64,000 nt of DNA, taken from the NCBI GenBank assembly GCA_958439425.1, contig CAUBVH010000005.1, forward strand, positions 1-64,000, in the 5' to 3' direction. Below, in pieces: positions 17,628-26,264 of this stretch (positions are counted from its first letter, which is position 1; every line of letters starts with the position of its first letter). A program made the position numbers and the translations under genes. The notes under the pieces were generated by a model that did no database searches, was not told the origin of the DNA, and saw nothing but the letters and a program-made list of their open reading frames with translations. Source of the DNA: an uncultured Collinsella sp. Lineage in GTDB: Bacteria; Actinomycetota; Coriobacteriia; Coriobacteriales; Coriobacteriaceae.

Positions 17628-19241
17628 ATGGCCATCATCAACAAGGGTATGTCCAGGCGTTCGTTCCTCGGCCTCACCGGCAGCGTCGCTGCTGTCGCAG
17701 GGCTTGGTCTCACCGGCTGCGGTGGCAGCTCTAGCGACGAGGGTTCCGCTTCCGGTTCCGCCGATTCCGCCAACCGTGGCGGCGGCGTGATCACCGCTGG
17801 TTCCGCTTACGCTCCGTCCAGCTTCGACCCCGCCAGCACCGGCTCCGCTGTGGGCCTGGGTGCTAACTGGCACGTCGTCGAGGGCCTCTACGGCATCGAT
17901 TACCACGACTACAGCACCTTCAACGAGCTCGCCACCGACGATCCCAAGTCTGTGGACGACACCACTTTCGAGGTCACCATCCGCAAGGGCGCCAAGTTCT
18001 CCGATGGCACCGAGGTCACCGCTGACGATGTCGTTGCCTCCTACACCGCTTGCGCCGCTTCCGCTACCTATGCTCCGTTCTTCCAGCCCTTCGAGTCCAT
18101 CGAGGCCAAGGACGCCAGCACCGTGACGGTCAAGACCAAGGTCCCCAACTTCTCCCTGCTCAAGGATCGTCTGGCCATCGTCCGCGTTACCCCGGCCACC
18201 CAGACCGAGGAGGATCGCGCCAAGCAGCCGATCGGCTCCGGCCCCTGGATGTACGACTCTATCTCCGATACCGAGATCACCCTGGTTCCCAACCCCGAGT
18301 ACAACGGTGAGTATGCTGCCGAGGATAAGAAGATCCAGTACAGCATCCTGACCGACCCCACCGCTCGCGTTACCGCTCAACAGGAGGGCTCCACGCTCGT
18401 TATGGAGCTCGTCACCGCTGACGCCGTCGACCAGCTCGAGAGCGCCGGCTGCAAGATCGATAACGTTCAGGGTTTCGGCACCCGATTCATCATGTTCAAC
18501 GTCGCCAAGGAGCCTTGGAACAACGTCAAGGTCCGTCAGGCCGTCATGTATGCGCTCGACACCGAGAAGATGGTCAGCAACACCTTCGCCGGCCTTGCCA
18601 CCGCTGCCAGCTGCTACCTGCCCAAGAGCTTCACCAACTATCATGAGGCTTCCACGGTGTACAAGACCGACGCCAAGAAGGCTAAGAAGCTCATCGAGGA
18701 GTCTGGCATCACCCCGGGTGCCATCACCCTGCGCACCACCGACAACGAGCAGATCAAGGGCATGGCCGCCCAGGTCAAGAACGACCTCGACGCTCTCGGC
18801 TTCGATGTGACCATCCAGACCGATACCTCGCCGGCCACCTACGCTGCCATCGACGGCGGCGAGGCCTACGATATCCTCCTTGCCCCTGGCGATCCTTCCT
18901 GCTTCGGCGCCGACCCCGACCTGCTGCTCAACTGGTGGTACGGCGACAACGTCTGGATGCAGACCCGTTGCCCGTGGAAGGAGTCCGCTGAGTGGCAGAA
19001 GCTCCACGGTCTCATGGACGAGGCTCTTGCCGCCGAGGGCGACGAGCAGCAGAAGAAGTGGAACGAGTGCTTCGACATCATTGCCGACAACGCTGTTCTG
19101 TACCCCGTTGTCCACGTCAAGACCGTCTCCGCTTCCTGGGACGATCCGTCCACTGCGCCCAACGGCGAGGCCCTCGATGGCTTCAAGGGCATCGGCACGA
19201 CGAGCATGTCCTTCAGGGGCGTCGCGACCGTCAAGGCGTAA
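17628..19241 (+). CDS. ABC transporter substrate-binding lipoprotein (family 5), probably for sialic acid
   Basis: The 537-residue protein is a DppA/OppA-type (family 5) solute-binding protein held on the outer face of the membrane. Its N-terminus has RRSFLG followed by a hydrophobic stretch and the lipobox LTGC, with Ser/Gly-rich linker after the Cys; the twin Arg suggests Tat export. AKFSDGTEVTADDV is typical of family 5. Although the family mostly binds peptides, the genes downstream are esterases and nanA, ROK kinase and nanE, so the ligand is more likely sialic acid, as in the SatABCD type of transporter. The ATG at 17628 has AGGAG seven bases upstream. The GC3-rich, strongly biased codons suggest high expression. 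Confidence 0.82.
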   Translation: MAIINKGMSRRSFLGLTGSVAAVAGLGLTGCGGSSSDEGSASGSADSANRGGGVITAGSAYAPSSFDPASTGSAVGLGANWHVVEGLYGIDYHDYSTFNELATDDPKSVDDTTFEVTIRKGAKFSDGTEVTADDVVASYTACAASATYAPFFQPFESIEAKDASTVTVKTKVPNFSLLKDRLAIVRVTPATQTEEDRAKQPIGSGPWMYDSISDTEITLVPNPEYNGEYAAEDKKIQYSILTDPTARVTAQQEGSTLVMELVTADAVDQLESAGCKIDNVQGFGTRFIMFNVAKEPWNNVKVRQAVMYALDTEKMVSNTFAGLATAASCYLPKSFTNYHEASTVYKTDAKKAKKLIEESGITPGAITLRTTDNEQIKGMAAQVKNDLDALGFDVTIQTDTSPATYAAIDGGEAYDILLAPGDPSCFGADPDLLLNWWYGDNVWMQTRCPWKESAEWQKLHGLMDEALAAEGDEQQKKWNECFDIIADNAVLYPVVHVKTVSASWDDPSTAPNGEALDGFKGIGTTSMSFRGVATVKA

Positions 19242-19304
19242 GGCTCGCTTGAGTCTGTATGCAGGATGTCGGTCGTTGGGACCGTATCCTCATAGTTGAA
19301 ACAA

Positions 19305-19336
19305 AGACCCGGGCGGCAACGATGTCGCCCGGGTCT
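19305..19336 (+). terminator. intra-operon hairpin after the binding-protein gene
   Basis: AGACCCGGGCG (19305-19315) and CGCCCGGGTCT (19326-19336) form an 11-bp stem with no T-run behind it. A stem here would protect the upstream mRNA or partly terminate, giving more binding protein than permease. Confidence 0.7.
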
Positions 19337-19398
19337 TGTAATGAGTATCCGTACTCATATACCAGTTGGTCCTACCGACAAAAGAAAGGGGAGAGAAC

Positions 19399-20355
19399 GT
19401 GAACAACTTGCTACGTTTGATTGGAAGGCGTCTTGTGGCGCTGCCGATCATGGCATTGGGCGTCACCGTCCTGGTGTTCTTCCTTATGTCGTTCTCCAAG
19501 ACCGACCCCGCCTACACGGCGTTGGGTGACGGTGCCTCGCCCGAGGCGGTTGCCGAGTACCATGAGAAGTATGGTCTGGACGACCCCTGGCCCGTGCGCT
19601 ACGTGCGCTATATGGGCGATTTGATTCATGGCGACATGGGCACCTATGGTGCTGCTCGCAACTCCGTTGCCAAGCGCATCTCCACGGCCCTGCCCGTCAC
19701 GATGCAGCTGACCTTCATCGGCCTTGCCATCGGTGCGGTCGTTTCGTTTTTACTCGGCGTCATCGCGGCACTGTATCGCGACAAATGGCCGGATCAAGTG
19801 ATCCGCGTCTTCTCCATCGCCGGCTTGGCAACCCCGTCGTTCTGGCTTGCCGTTCTGTTGATTCTGCTGTTCTCTTCCTACCTTAAGGTGCTTCCGGCGT
19901 CCGGTGCTCTGCCTCACTTCACCACCAACCCGGCTGGCTATCTGGGACGTATGATTATGCCCGCCATTGCTCTTGCCTTCCCGCTGACGGGTCAGATGAC
20001 TCGTATCGTGCGTACGGCCATGGTCGAGGAGCTCGACAAGGACTATGTCCGTATGGCTCGCGGCGCCGGCGTTCCCGAGAAGGTCGTCGTCGGCATCAAC
20101 GTACTTCGCAATGCGCTGATCACCCCGGTCACCACCCTCGGTCTTAAGATCGGTTACCTCATGGGCGGCGCCGTCGTCATCGAGGTTATCTTCAACCTCC
20201 CCGGCATGGGCACCGCGATCCTGCAGGGCGTTCAGGGCAACGAGGCGAACCTGGTTCAGGGCGTCGTCATCGTCGTTGCTCTTGCCTTCATCATCATCAA
20301 CATCGTGGTTGACATGCTCTACCTGCTCATCAACCCGCGCATCAGGACGGTGTAG
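19399..20355 (+). CDS. ABC transporter permease (OppB/DppB-like)
   Basis: A 318-residue inner-membrane permease with the N-terminal LLRLIGRRLVALPIMALGVTVLVFFL that is typical of DppB/OppB, about six helices, and the EAA loop region (RMARGAGVPEKVVVGINVLRNALITP) that contacts the ATPase. The start is a GTG at 19399 after AAAGGGGAGAG; a TTG upstream is in frame but has no binding site. It is the first permease after the hairpin at 19305-19336 and lies 3 bases before the fused permease-ATPase. Confidence 0.88.
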   Translation: MNNLLRLIGRRLVALPIMALGVTVLVFFLMSFSKTDPAYTALGDGASPEAVAEYHEKYGLDDPWPVRYVRYMGDLIHGDMGTYGAARNSVAKRISTALPVTMQLTFIGLAIGAVVSFLLGVIAALYRDKWPDQVIRVFSIAGLATPSFWLAVLLILLFSSYLKVLPASGALPHFTTNPAGYLGRMIMPAIALAFPLTGQMTRIVRTAMVEELDKDYVRMARGAGVPEKVVVGINVLRNALITPVTTLGLKIGYLMGGAVVIEVIFNLPGMGTAILQGVQGNEANLVQGVVIVVALAFIIINIVVDMLYLLINPRIRTV

Positions 20356-20358
20356 ATT

Positions 20359-22374
20359 ATGGTAAAGATTCGAGAGAAGCAAACCGAGCAGCTCGAGAAG
20401 GCTGCCTCCAAGGGGCTCAAGCTCGGTGGCTGGAAGAAGATGACGCTGTCTTCTAAGATTGCCGCCGTCGTGCTGGCGCTGGTCGCCCTGACCGCGATTC
20501 TGGCGCCCCTTCTTGCCCCCTATAGCCCGGTCGAGATCTTTACGGCTCGCCAGGCTCCCGGCAACGGATTTATCTTCGGTACCGACGATAAGGGTCGCGA
20601 CATTCTGTCGCGCATGCTCTACGGTGGTCGTTACTCGCTGATTATCGGCTTTGGCGCCACTGCCATGGCTCTGGTCTGCGGCTCGGTCGTGGGCGCCCTT
20701 GCGGCGGTTTCGCGCAAGGCCGTTTCCGAGACGATCATGCGTATCCTGGACATCATCATGTCTATCCCGGGCATCGCCCTCGCGGCCGTCTTCGTCTCCA
20801 TCCTGGGCAACTCCGTGCCGTCGATCATCTTCGCCATCGGCTTTATGTACACTCCGCAGATTGCCCGTATCGTGCGCGCCAACATCGTGTCCGAGTACGG
20901 AGAGGACTATGTCCGCGCGGTCATCGTTTCCGGCGCCAAGGCTCCGTGGATTTTGATCAAGCATGTTCTGCGTAACTGCATCGCCCCGATCATGGTCTTC
21001 ACCGTTACCCTGGTCGCCGACGCCATCATCTTCGAGGCCTCGCTGACCTTCATCGGCGCTGGTATCCAGGAGCCCACCGCTACCTGGGGCAACATCCTCG
21101 CCGACGCCCGCGGCGGCGTGCTCGCCGGCCGTTGGTGGCAGGCACTGTTCCCGGGCCTGGCCATCATGATCACCTGCCTGGCGCTCAACATCCTCTCCGA
21201 GGGCATTACCGACGCCATGGCCGCCGCTCCCTCCGCCGCCCTGGATCCGACCGACTCCTCCAAGCGTCGCGAGGCCGACCTGCTGGTCTCCGACCCCGTT
21301 CGCGCCTACAAGGAGCAGGCCCAGTCCCTCTCCGCTCGCCTTGGCGCCCTGCGCGATGTCGAGCTCAAGCGTGACGATCGCCATGTGCCTGACGAGTCTG
21401 TCGAACCGATTCTCTCGGTCCGTGACTTCTGCATTCAGTTTGAGCACCACGGCGATATCAACGTCGTCGACCATGTCAACTTTGACGTCCGTCCTGGTCA
21501 GACCATGGGCCTGGTGGGCGAGTCCGGTTGCGGCAAGTCCATCACCACGCTGGCCATCATGGGCCTGACCGACGATGACGAGCACCTTTCCGGCGAGGTC
21601 CTCTGGGAGGGCCGCGATCTGCTCAAGATGAGCAAGAAGGAGTGGTTCGGCCTGCGCGGTACCGATATCGCTATGGTCTATCAGGACGCCCTGTCCTCGC
21701 TCAACCCCTCCATGCTCATCTCTGCCCAGATGAAGCAGCTCACCAAGCGCGGCGGCACCCGCAGCGCCGAGGAACTCTTGGAGCTCGTGGGCCTCGACCC
21801 CAAGCGTACGCTCGAGAGCTACCCGCATGAGCTTTCCGGTGGCCAGCGTCAGCGTGTTCTGATTGCTATGGCCCTTACCCGCGACCCCAAGCTGGTCATC
21901 TGCGACGAGCCCACGACCGCTCTGGACGTTACCGTCCAGAAGCAGGTCATCAAGCTGCTCAACGACCTTCAGGCCAAGCTCGGCTTTGCCATGATCTTCG
22001 TCTCGCATGACCTGGCGCTGGTCGCCGAGGTCGCCCATAACATCACGGTTATGTATGCCGGTCAGGTCATCGAGCAGGCGCCCACCAAGGAGCTGCTCAC
22101 CAACCCGATTCACGAGTACACCCGCGGTCTTCTGGGTTCCGTTCTGTCCATCGAGAGCGGTTCGGGCCGCCTTCACCAGGTGCCCGGCGCCGTTCCGAGC
22201 CCGCGCGATTTCCCCAAGGGCGATCGCTTCGCGCCCCGCTCGAGCCATCCGCGTATTGGCCTGGACACCCGTCCGGTCTTCAAGCGCGTGCCCGGCACCG
22301 AGCACTTCTATTCCGAGCTCCCCGACGAGGTGCTCAAGGCAAATGGTTTGACCCCTCACGCGGAGGTGATGTAG
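20359..22374 (+). CDS. fused ABC transporter permease and ATP-binding protein (OppC-OppD type)
   Basis: One 671-residue polypeptide joins two usually separate subunits. Residues 1 to about 290 are an OppC-like permease: N-terminal helix, FGTDDKGRDILSRMLYG, and an EAA loop with YVRAVIVSGAKAPWILIKHVLRN. A charged linker of about 55 residues follows. From about 345 an OppD-like ATPase runs with GESGCGKS (Walker A), LSGGQRQR (signature), ICDEPTTALD (Walker B) and a C-terminal oligopeptide-type extension. The frame is continuous with no sign of a sequencing join. Permease-ATPase fusions are known among peptide-type transporters, including ones assigned to sialic acid, which fits the neighbours. 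Confidence 0.9.
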   Translation: MVKIREKQTEQLEKAASKGLKLGGWKKMTLSSKIAAVVLALVALTAILAPLLAPYSPVEIFTARQAPGNGFIFGTDDKGRDILSRMLYGGRYSLIIGFGATAMALVCGSVVGALAAVSRKAVSETIMRILDIIMSIPGIALAAVFVSILGNSVPSIIFAIGFMYTPQIARIVRANIVSEYGEDYVRAVIVSGAKAPWILIKHVLRNCIAPIMVFTVTLVADAIIFEASLTFIGAGIQEPTATWGNILADARGGVLAGRWWQALFPGLAIMITCLALNILSEGITDAMAAAPSAALDPTDSSKRREADLLVSDPVRAYKEQAQSLSARLGALRDVELKRDDRHVPDESVEPILSVRDFCIQFEHHGDINVVDHVNFDVRPGQTMGLVGESGCGKSITTLAIMGLTDDDEHLSGEVLWEGRDLLKMSKKEWFGLRGTDIAMVYQDALSSLNPSMLISAQMKQLTKRGGTRSAEELLELVGLDPKRTLESYPHELSGGQRQRVLIAMALTRDPKLVICDEPTTALDVTVQKQVIKLLNDLQAKLGFAMIFVSHDLALVAEVAHNITVMYAGQVIEQAPTKELLTNPIHEYTRGLLGSVLSIESGSGRLHQVPGAVPSPRDFPKGDRFAPRSSHPRIGLDTRPVFKRVPGTEHFYSELPDEVLKANGLTPHAEVM

Positions 22375-23202
22375 ATGAGCGAGACCGCAGTCAACGGCGT
22401 CGAGCCGATCATCTTCCTTGATGACGTCCACGTCACCTTTAGGACCCGTACCGGCTCGATTCTGCACCCCAACCTGGTTCACGCCGTCCAGGGTGTAACG
22501 ATTAAGCTCATGCCCGGTCAGACGATCGGCATCGTCGGCGAGTCCGGTTGCGGTAAGTCCACCACCGCCAACGTCATGTGCGGCCTGCAGGCCCCCACGA
22601 GCGGCAAGGTCTACTTTAAGGGCAAGGACGTTACCAAGCGTACCGCCGAGGACCGTCGCCACATGGGTCGCGTCATCTCGGTCGTGTTCCAGAACCCGGC
22701 CACGGCGCTCAACCCCCGCATGGTCGTTCGCGAGCAGCTGCTCGACCCCATGCGCGTCCACAACCTGGGTACCGAGGCCGAGCAGGAGAAGCGCGTCAAG
22801 GAACTCCTGGAGCTCACCGGTCTGCCCAGCTCCGCCGCCGAGGTTCTTCCCGGCCAGCTTTCGGGCGGCCAGCGCCAGCGCGTCGCAATTGCCCGTGCCC
22901 TGTCGCTGAACCCCGATGCCATCATCGCCGACGAGCCCACCTCGGCTCTGGACGTTTCGGTCCGCGCGCAGATTCTGAACCTGCTGACCGACCTTAAGAA
23001 GGAGCTCGGCCTGGCCATGGTGTTCATCAGCCATGACATCCAGACGGTCCGCTACATCTCTGACGACATCATCGTTATGAATGGCGGCAAGATCGTCGAG
23101 CAGGGCGAGGCCAAGCAGGTCTTCCAGCACCCCCAGGACCCCTACACCAAGATGCTGCTCGGCGCTGCGCCGTCGCTGCTGCATCCCAAGCTCGGCGAGT
23201 AG
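22375..23202 (+). CDS. ABC transporter ATP-binding protein (OppF/DppF-like)
   Basis: A 275-residue ATPase with GESGCGKST (Walker A), LSGGQRQR (signature) and IADEPTSALD (Walker B), followed by the switch His in ISHDIQTV. It should pair with the ATPase half of the preceding fusion to energise the transporter. The ATG directly follows the stop of the fusion gene, with GGAGGTGATG just upstream, so translation is coupled. It lacks the Cys-rich C-terminal tail seen in the second oppF of this window, and is accordingly shorter. Confidence 0.9.
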   Translation: MSETAVNGVEPIIFLDDVHVTFRTRTGSILHPNLVHAVQGVTIKLMPGQTIGIVGESGCGKSTTANVMCGLQAPTSGKVYFKGKDVTKRTAEDRRHMGRVISVVFQNPATALNPRMVVREQLLDPMRVHNLGTEAEQEKRVKELLELTGLPSSAAEVLPGQLSGGQRQRVAIARALSLNPDAIIADEPTSALDVSVRAQILNLLTDLKKELGLAMVFISHDIQTVRYISDDIIVMNGGKIVEQGEAKQVFQHPQDPYTKMLLGAAPSLLHPKLGE

Positions 23203-23282
23203 CCTCGCTTTCCCTCCCGTGCGCCCGGCTCCCTTGCCGGGCGCACCTCCGTTGCGATTTCGAAAGGTTGGGTTCACGAGCC

Positions 23283-24260
23283 ATGCCAAGTGCTCAGGAG
23301 CTACAACAGCAATTTGGTGAATATCGAGGCGCTATGCCCCGCCCATCGGATTTCGATCTCTTTTGGAAGGACCGCATGGCCGAGGCCGACGCGGTCGGGC
23401 TTGACTATGCGATCGAGACGGCATCGGTCACAGATGCCGTGACCTGCCAGCTTTTCGACCTCTGGTTTACCGGTATGTGTGGCGCTCGCCTGCATGCCAA
23501 GTACCTTAAACCCGTCTCGGACGAGCCCGTGCCATTGGTACTTCAGTTCCATGGATATCCGGGTGCAAGCCGCAGCTGGTTTGAGCAGGCGTCGTTTGCA
23601 GGCATGGGCATGGCACTCATCGCCCTCGACTGCCCCGGTCAAGGAGGTCCCTCCGAGGACATTGGTGGATTTGAGGGCACAACGGTCGCGGGCCATATCG
23701 TCGCCGGTATCGACGGCGACCCGGCCAACCTCTACTATGTCCGCTTGCACCAAGATATTCGCATCCTGTGTCGCATCGTTCGCGAGCTCGAGGGCATCAA
23801 TCTTGCCCGTGTGTTTGTGAACGGCGCGTCGCAGGGCGGCGGTTTGGGCATTGCGACCTGTGCACTTAACAGCGAGCTTATCAATCGCGCCGCCATCCTC
23901 TATCCCTTCCTGTCGGATTTCCGCCTGGTCTGGGATTTGGATGCCGATGATATTGCCTACGAGGGCCTTCGCTATTGGTCGCGCTGGTTTGATGAGGACT
24001 CGACTCGTATTGACGTAGCCTATGCCAAGCTGGCGTACTTCGATTCCAAGAACTTTGCCCCTATGGTCAAATGCCCCGTGCTGTTTGGCACCGGCACAGC
24101 CGATACCGTCTGTCCGCCAGCGACGCAGTTTGCGGTCTATAACAACCTGACCTGTGAAAAGCGTCATGAGTTCTTTGAAGGCTTTGGCCACGAGGAGATT
24201 CAGGATTTTGACGATCTGATCATTCCGTTTTTCTGCAAGGGAGGGGAGGCTTATGTCTAA
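23283..24260 (+). CDS. CE7/AXE1-family carbohydrate esterase
   Basis: The 325-residue alpha/beta hydrolase resembles acetylxylan esterase/cephalosporin-C deacetylase (CE7), which removes acetyl groups from small sugars. The catalytic triad is visible: Ser183 in GASQGGG, Asp274 in GTADTVCPP and His303 in FGHEE; FHGYPG (90-94) builds the oxyanion hole and DCPGQGG is the family's RGQ-like segment. No signal peptide is present, so it acts in the cytoplasm on imported substrate. Between a transporter and nanA, removal of O-acetyl groups from sialic acid is a reasonable role, but this is inferred from context. The ATG at 23283 was chosen over an in-frame TTG at 23268. Confidence 0.8.
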   Translation: MPSAQELQQQFGEYRGAMPRPSDFDLFWKDRMAEADAVGLDYAIETASVTDAVTCQLFDLWFTGMCGARLHAKYLKPVSDEPVPLVLQFHGYPGASRSWFEQASFAGMGMALIALDCPGQGGPSEDIGGFEGTTVAGHIVAGIDGDPANLYYVRLHQDIRILCRIVRELEGINLARVFVNGASQGGGLGIATCALNSELINRAAILYPFLSDFRLVWDLDADDIAYEGLRYWSRWFDEDSTRIDVAYAKLAYFDSKNFAPMVKCPVLFGTGTADTVCPPATQFAVYNNLTCEKRHEFFEGFGHEEIQDFDDLIIPFFCKGGEAYV

Positions 24261-25104
24261 GTGCGAGAGCAATGTCAATGAGCTGATTGTCTCCGACCTT
24301 GTGGGGATTCCCGGAACGGTCTCGTCAAGGCTCGCTGATTTCCGGGATTGGCGCGGTGATGCTTCTGCGGATGTTTCCGAATTAGAGATAGCCGCTTCGG
24401 ACCTTGAGGTTTGCGGGCCGAGTATTACGGCGATCGATTTCGCCAATCCGTATGCCCGCTACTCCGAGGTTTCCTTTGAGCTTGGTGGCGATGTGGTCCA
24501 CGCACGCTTGATTGAGCCTGCCGGTCGCGCCCGAGCATCCGAGCTTGTGCCGCTATGTCTGATGTTTCACGACATCGACCGACCCGTGCGGGGATGGCAT
24601 CACATGACGAGGTTTGCGGCCATGGGATATGCCGTGCTTGCGCTGGACGATGAGGCGATTGGATCCAGCGAGCTGCAGCAGGGGATTGCCTCTCCTGCTT
24701 TTGTCAAGCGCGTCCGTTGGGGTTGCGCGATGGCGAAGGTGGCGCGCAATCTTGATGGCGTGGACCCCGACCGCATCTTTGCATGGGGCGAGGGCCTTGG
24801 CGGCGGGGTCGCGCTGGCGGTTTCTGCTCTGGACGAGCGGGGCCTCGCCTGCACGGCGGTTGCCAATCCAATTCCCGGTGGCCTCGAGGCGTTGTCGTCT
24901 CGGGTGCGTGGATCGGTGCTCATGGGCACATCGCTCATGGATGCCGTGAGCGATCCCAAGGGCCAGTTTGCCGTATTCAACGGTCTTGAGTGTGACCGGA
25001 GGCATATCATCTATGCCAAATACGCTCATGAGCGCATCAATGCGTTCGAAAACGAAGTCATCGACTTTTTTAACCAAACGTTCTACCCGTGTTCTTTGGC
25101 CTAG
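24253..25104 (+). CDS. degenerate CE7-like esterase paralogue, probably non-catalytic
   Basis: A 283-residue protein that aligns with the preceding esterase around three landmarks. GASQGGG becomes GEGLGGG, so the nucleophile Ser183 is replaced by Gly181; the Asp (Asp230 in SLMDAVSDP) and His (His259 in YAHE) are kept. The oxyanion-hole FHGYPG is FHDIDR and the GQGG segment is lost. About 45 residues between the nucleophile strand and the Asp strand are missing. It starts 8 bases inside the esterase gene, which points to coupled synthesis and perhaps a mixed complex. The open frame is intact, so it is not simply a decayed pseudogene. Function unknown. Confidence 0.75.
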   Translation: MSKCESNVNELIVSDLVGIPGTVSSRLADFRDWRGDASADVSELEIAASDLEVCGPSITAIDFANPYARYSEVSFELGGDVVHARLIEPAGRARASELVPLCLMFHDIDRPVRGWHHMTRFAAMGYAVLALDDEAIGSSELQQGIASPAFVKRVRWGCAMAKVARNLDGVDPDRIFAWGEGLGGGVALAVSALDERGLACTAVANPIPGGLEALSSRVRGSVLMGTSLMDAVSDPKGQFAVFNGLECDRRHIIYAKYAHERINAFENEVIDFFNQTFYPCSLA

Positions 25105-25172
25105 ACGGCCTGGACACTGCCAACAAGAGTGGGTGGCATAGGGCCGCCCGCCAGACAACTAAGGAGATTCTT

Positions 25173-26093
25173 GTGGCAACTCAGAAATTCACCGGCGTTA
25201 TCCCTCCCGTCGTTGTTCCCGATACCGAAGATCACCAGCTCGACGTTGCCTCCTTTGAGCGCAGCATCAACCGCATGATCGATGCCGGCGTCGATGGCCT
25301 GTTCTTCCTGGGCTCTTCGGGCGAGGTCGTTTTCTCCACCGATGAGCGTCGTCGCCAGATCATTGCCGAGGCCGTTCGTATCGTCGACCATCGCGTGCCC
25401 GTCCTGGTCGGCATCATCGATACCGAGACCGAGCGCATGATCGAGCACGGTAAGGTCGCTCAGGAGCTGGGCGCCGATGCGCTTGTCGCCACCTGCCCGT
25501 TCTATGCCCTGCAGGGCATGACCGAGGTCGAGGAGCACTTCCGCATCCTGCACGAGGAGCTTGACCTGCCCATCTTTGCCTATGACATTCCCGTCTGCGT
25601 TCACACCAAGCTCCCCTGGAAGCTCCTTGCCAAGCTCGGCGCCGAGGGCGTCCTTGCTGGCGTCAAGGATTCCTCGGGTGATGACATCTCGTTCCGCTAC
25701 CTCGTTCAGGAGAACGAGAAGAACGGCCATCCGATGAGCATCCTCACCGGCCACGAGGTTGTTGTCGACGGCGCTTACCTCGGTGGCGCCGACGGCTCTG
25801 TCCCGGGTCTCGCCAACGTTGAGCCCGAGGGCTACGTTCGTCAGTGGAAGGCTGCTCAGGCTGGTGACTGGGCTACCGTCAAGGCCGAGCAGGATCGCCT
25901 CAATGAGATTTCGCACATCTGGGATGTCACCTCGGGCGTCCAGGGCTATGCCGGTGGCGTCGGCGCCTTCAAGACCGCTATGAACCTCATGGGTATCTTC
26001 GACAGCCCGACCATGCCGCGCCCGGTGAAGGCCATGACCGGCGAGAACGTCGAGGCTATTAGGAAGGTCCTCCAGGACAACGGCCTCCTGTAA
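25173..26093 (+). CDS. nanA: N-acetylneuraminate lyase (DHDPS/NAL family)
   Basis: This 306-residue class I aldolase would split N-acetylneuraminate into N-acetylmannosamine and pyruvate. The Schiff-base Lys165 lies in GVKDSSGD, Tyr137 in AYDIP, and the substrate-carboxylate loop is GSSGE (47-51), close to the GSTGE of known lyases. The family also contains dihydrodipicolinate synthase and other aldolases; the choice of NanA rests on the adjacent ROK kinase and NanE. The GTG start at 25173 has AAGGAG at 25161-25166. A terminator-like hairpin follows. Confidence 0.8.
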   Translation: MATQKFTGVIPPVVVPDTEDHQLDVASFERSINRMIDAGVDGLFFLGSSGEVVFSTDERRRQIIAEAVRIVDHRVPVLVGIIDTETERMIEHGKVAQELGADALVATCPFYALQGMTEVEEHFRILHEELDLPIFAYDIPVCVHTKLPWKLLAKLGAEGVLAGVKDSSGDDISFRYLVQENEKNGHPMSILTGHEVVVDGAYLGGADGSVPGLANVEPEGYVRQWKAAQAGDWATVKAEQDRLNEISHIWDVTSGVQGYAGGVGAFKTAMNLMGIFDSPTMPRPVKAMTGENVEAIRKVLQDNGLL

Positions 26094-26125
26094 AGCTTTC
26101 CCAGGCACCCGACCTCGCCGTTCAA

Positions 26126-26166
26126 CCGTGTGGCCATGACTATTAGGTCAATGGCCACACGGTTTC
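26126..26166 (+). terminator. hairpin between nanA and the ROK kinase
   Basis: CCGTGTGGCCAT (26126-26137) pairs with ATGGCCACACGG (26151-26162), with three more pairs inside the loop, followed by TTTCT. It could reduce read-through into the kinase gene or end the first transcript. Confidence 0.75.
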
Positions 26167-26264
26167 TCGGCGATCTTGGGCACCAGGAAAACCTTTACTG
26201 CGCTGTGACGGCTAGCCTGACGGCGCATTTCCTGTAGTTGTTTTTATCTCCGAAGGAGAGCGAC

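Noticed and set aside
19750..23289. Very long open frame antisense to the first transporter (about 1,180 codons)
   Set aside because: It is the mirror of strongly codon-biased GC-rich genes. Composition is repetitive, there is no ribosome binding site, and the forward genes are unmistakable.
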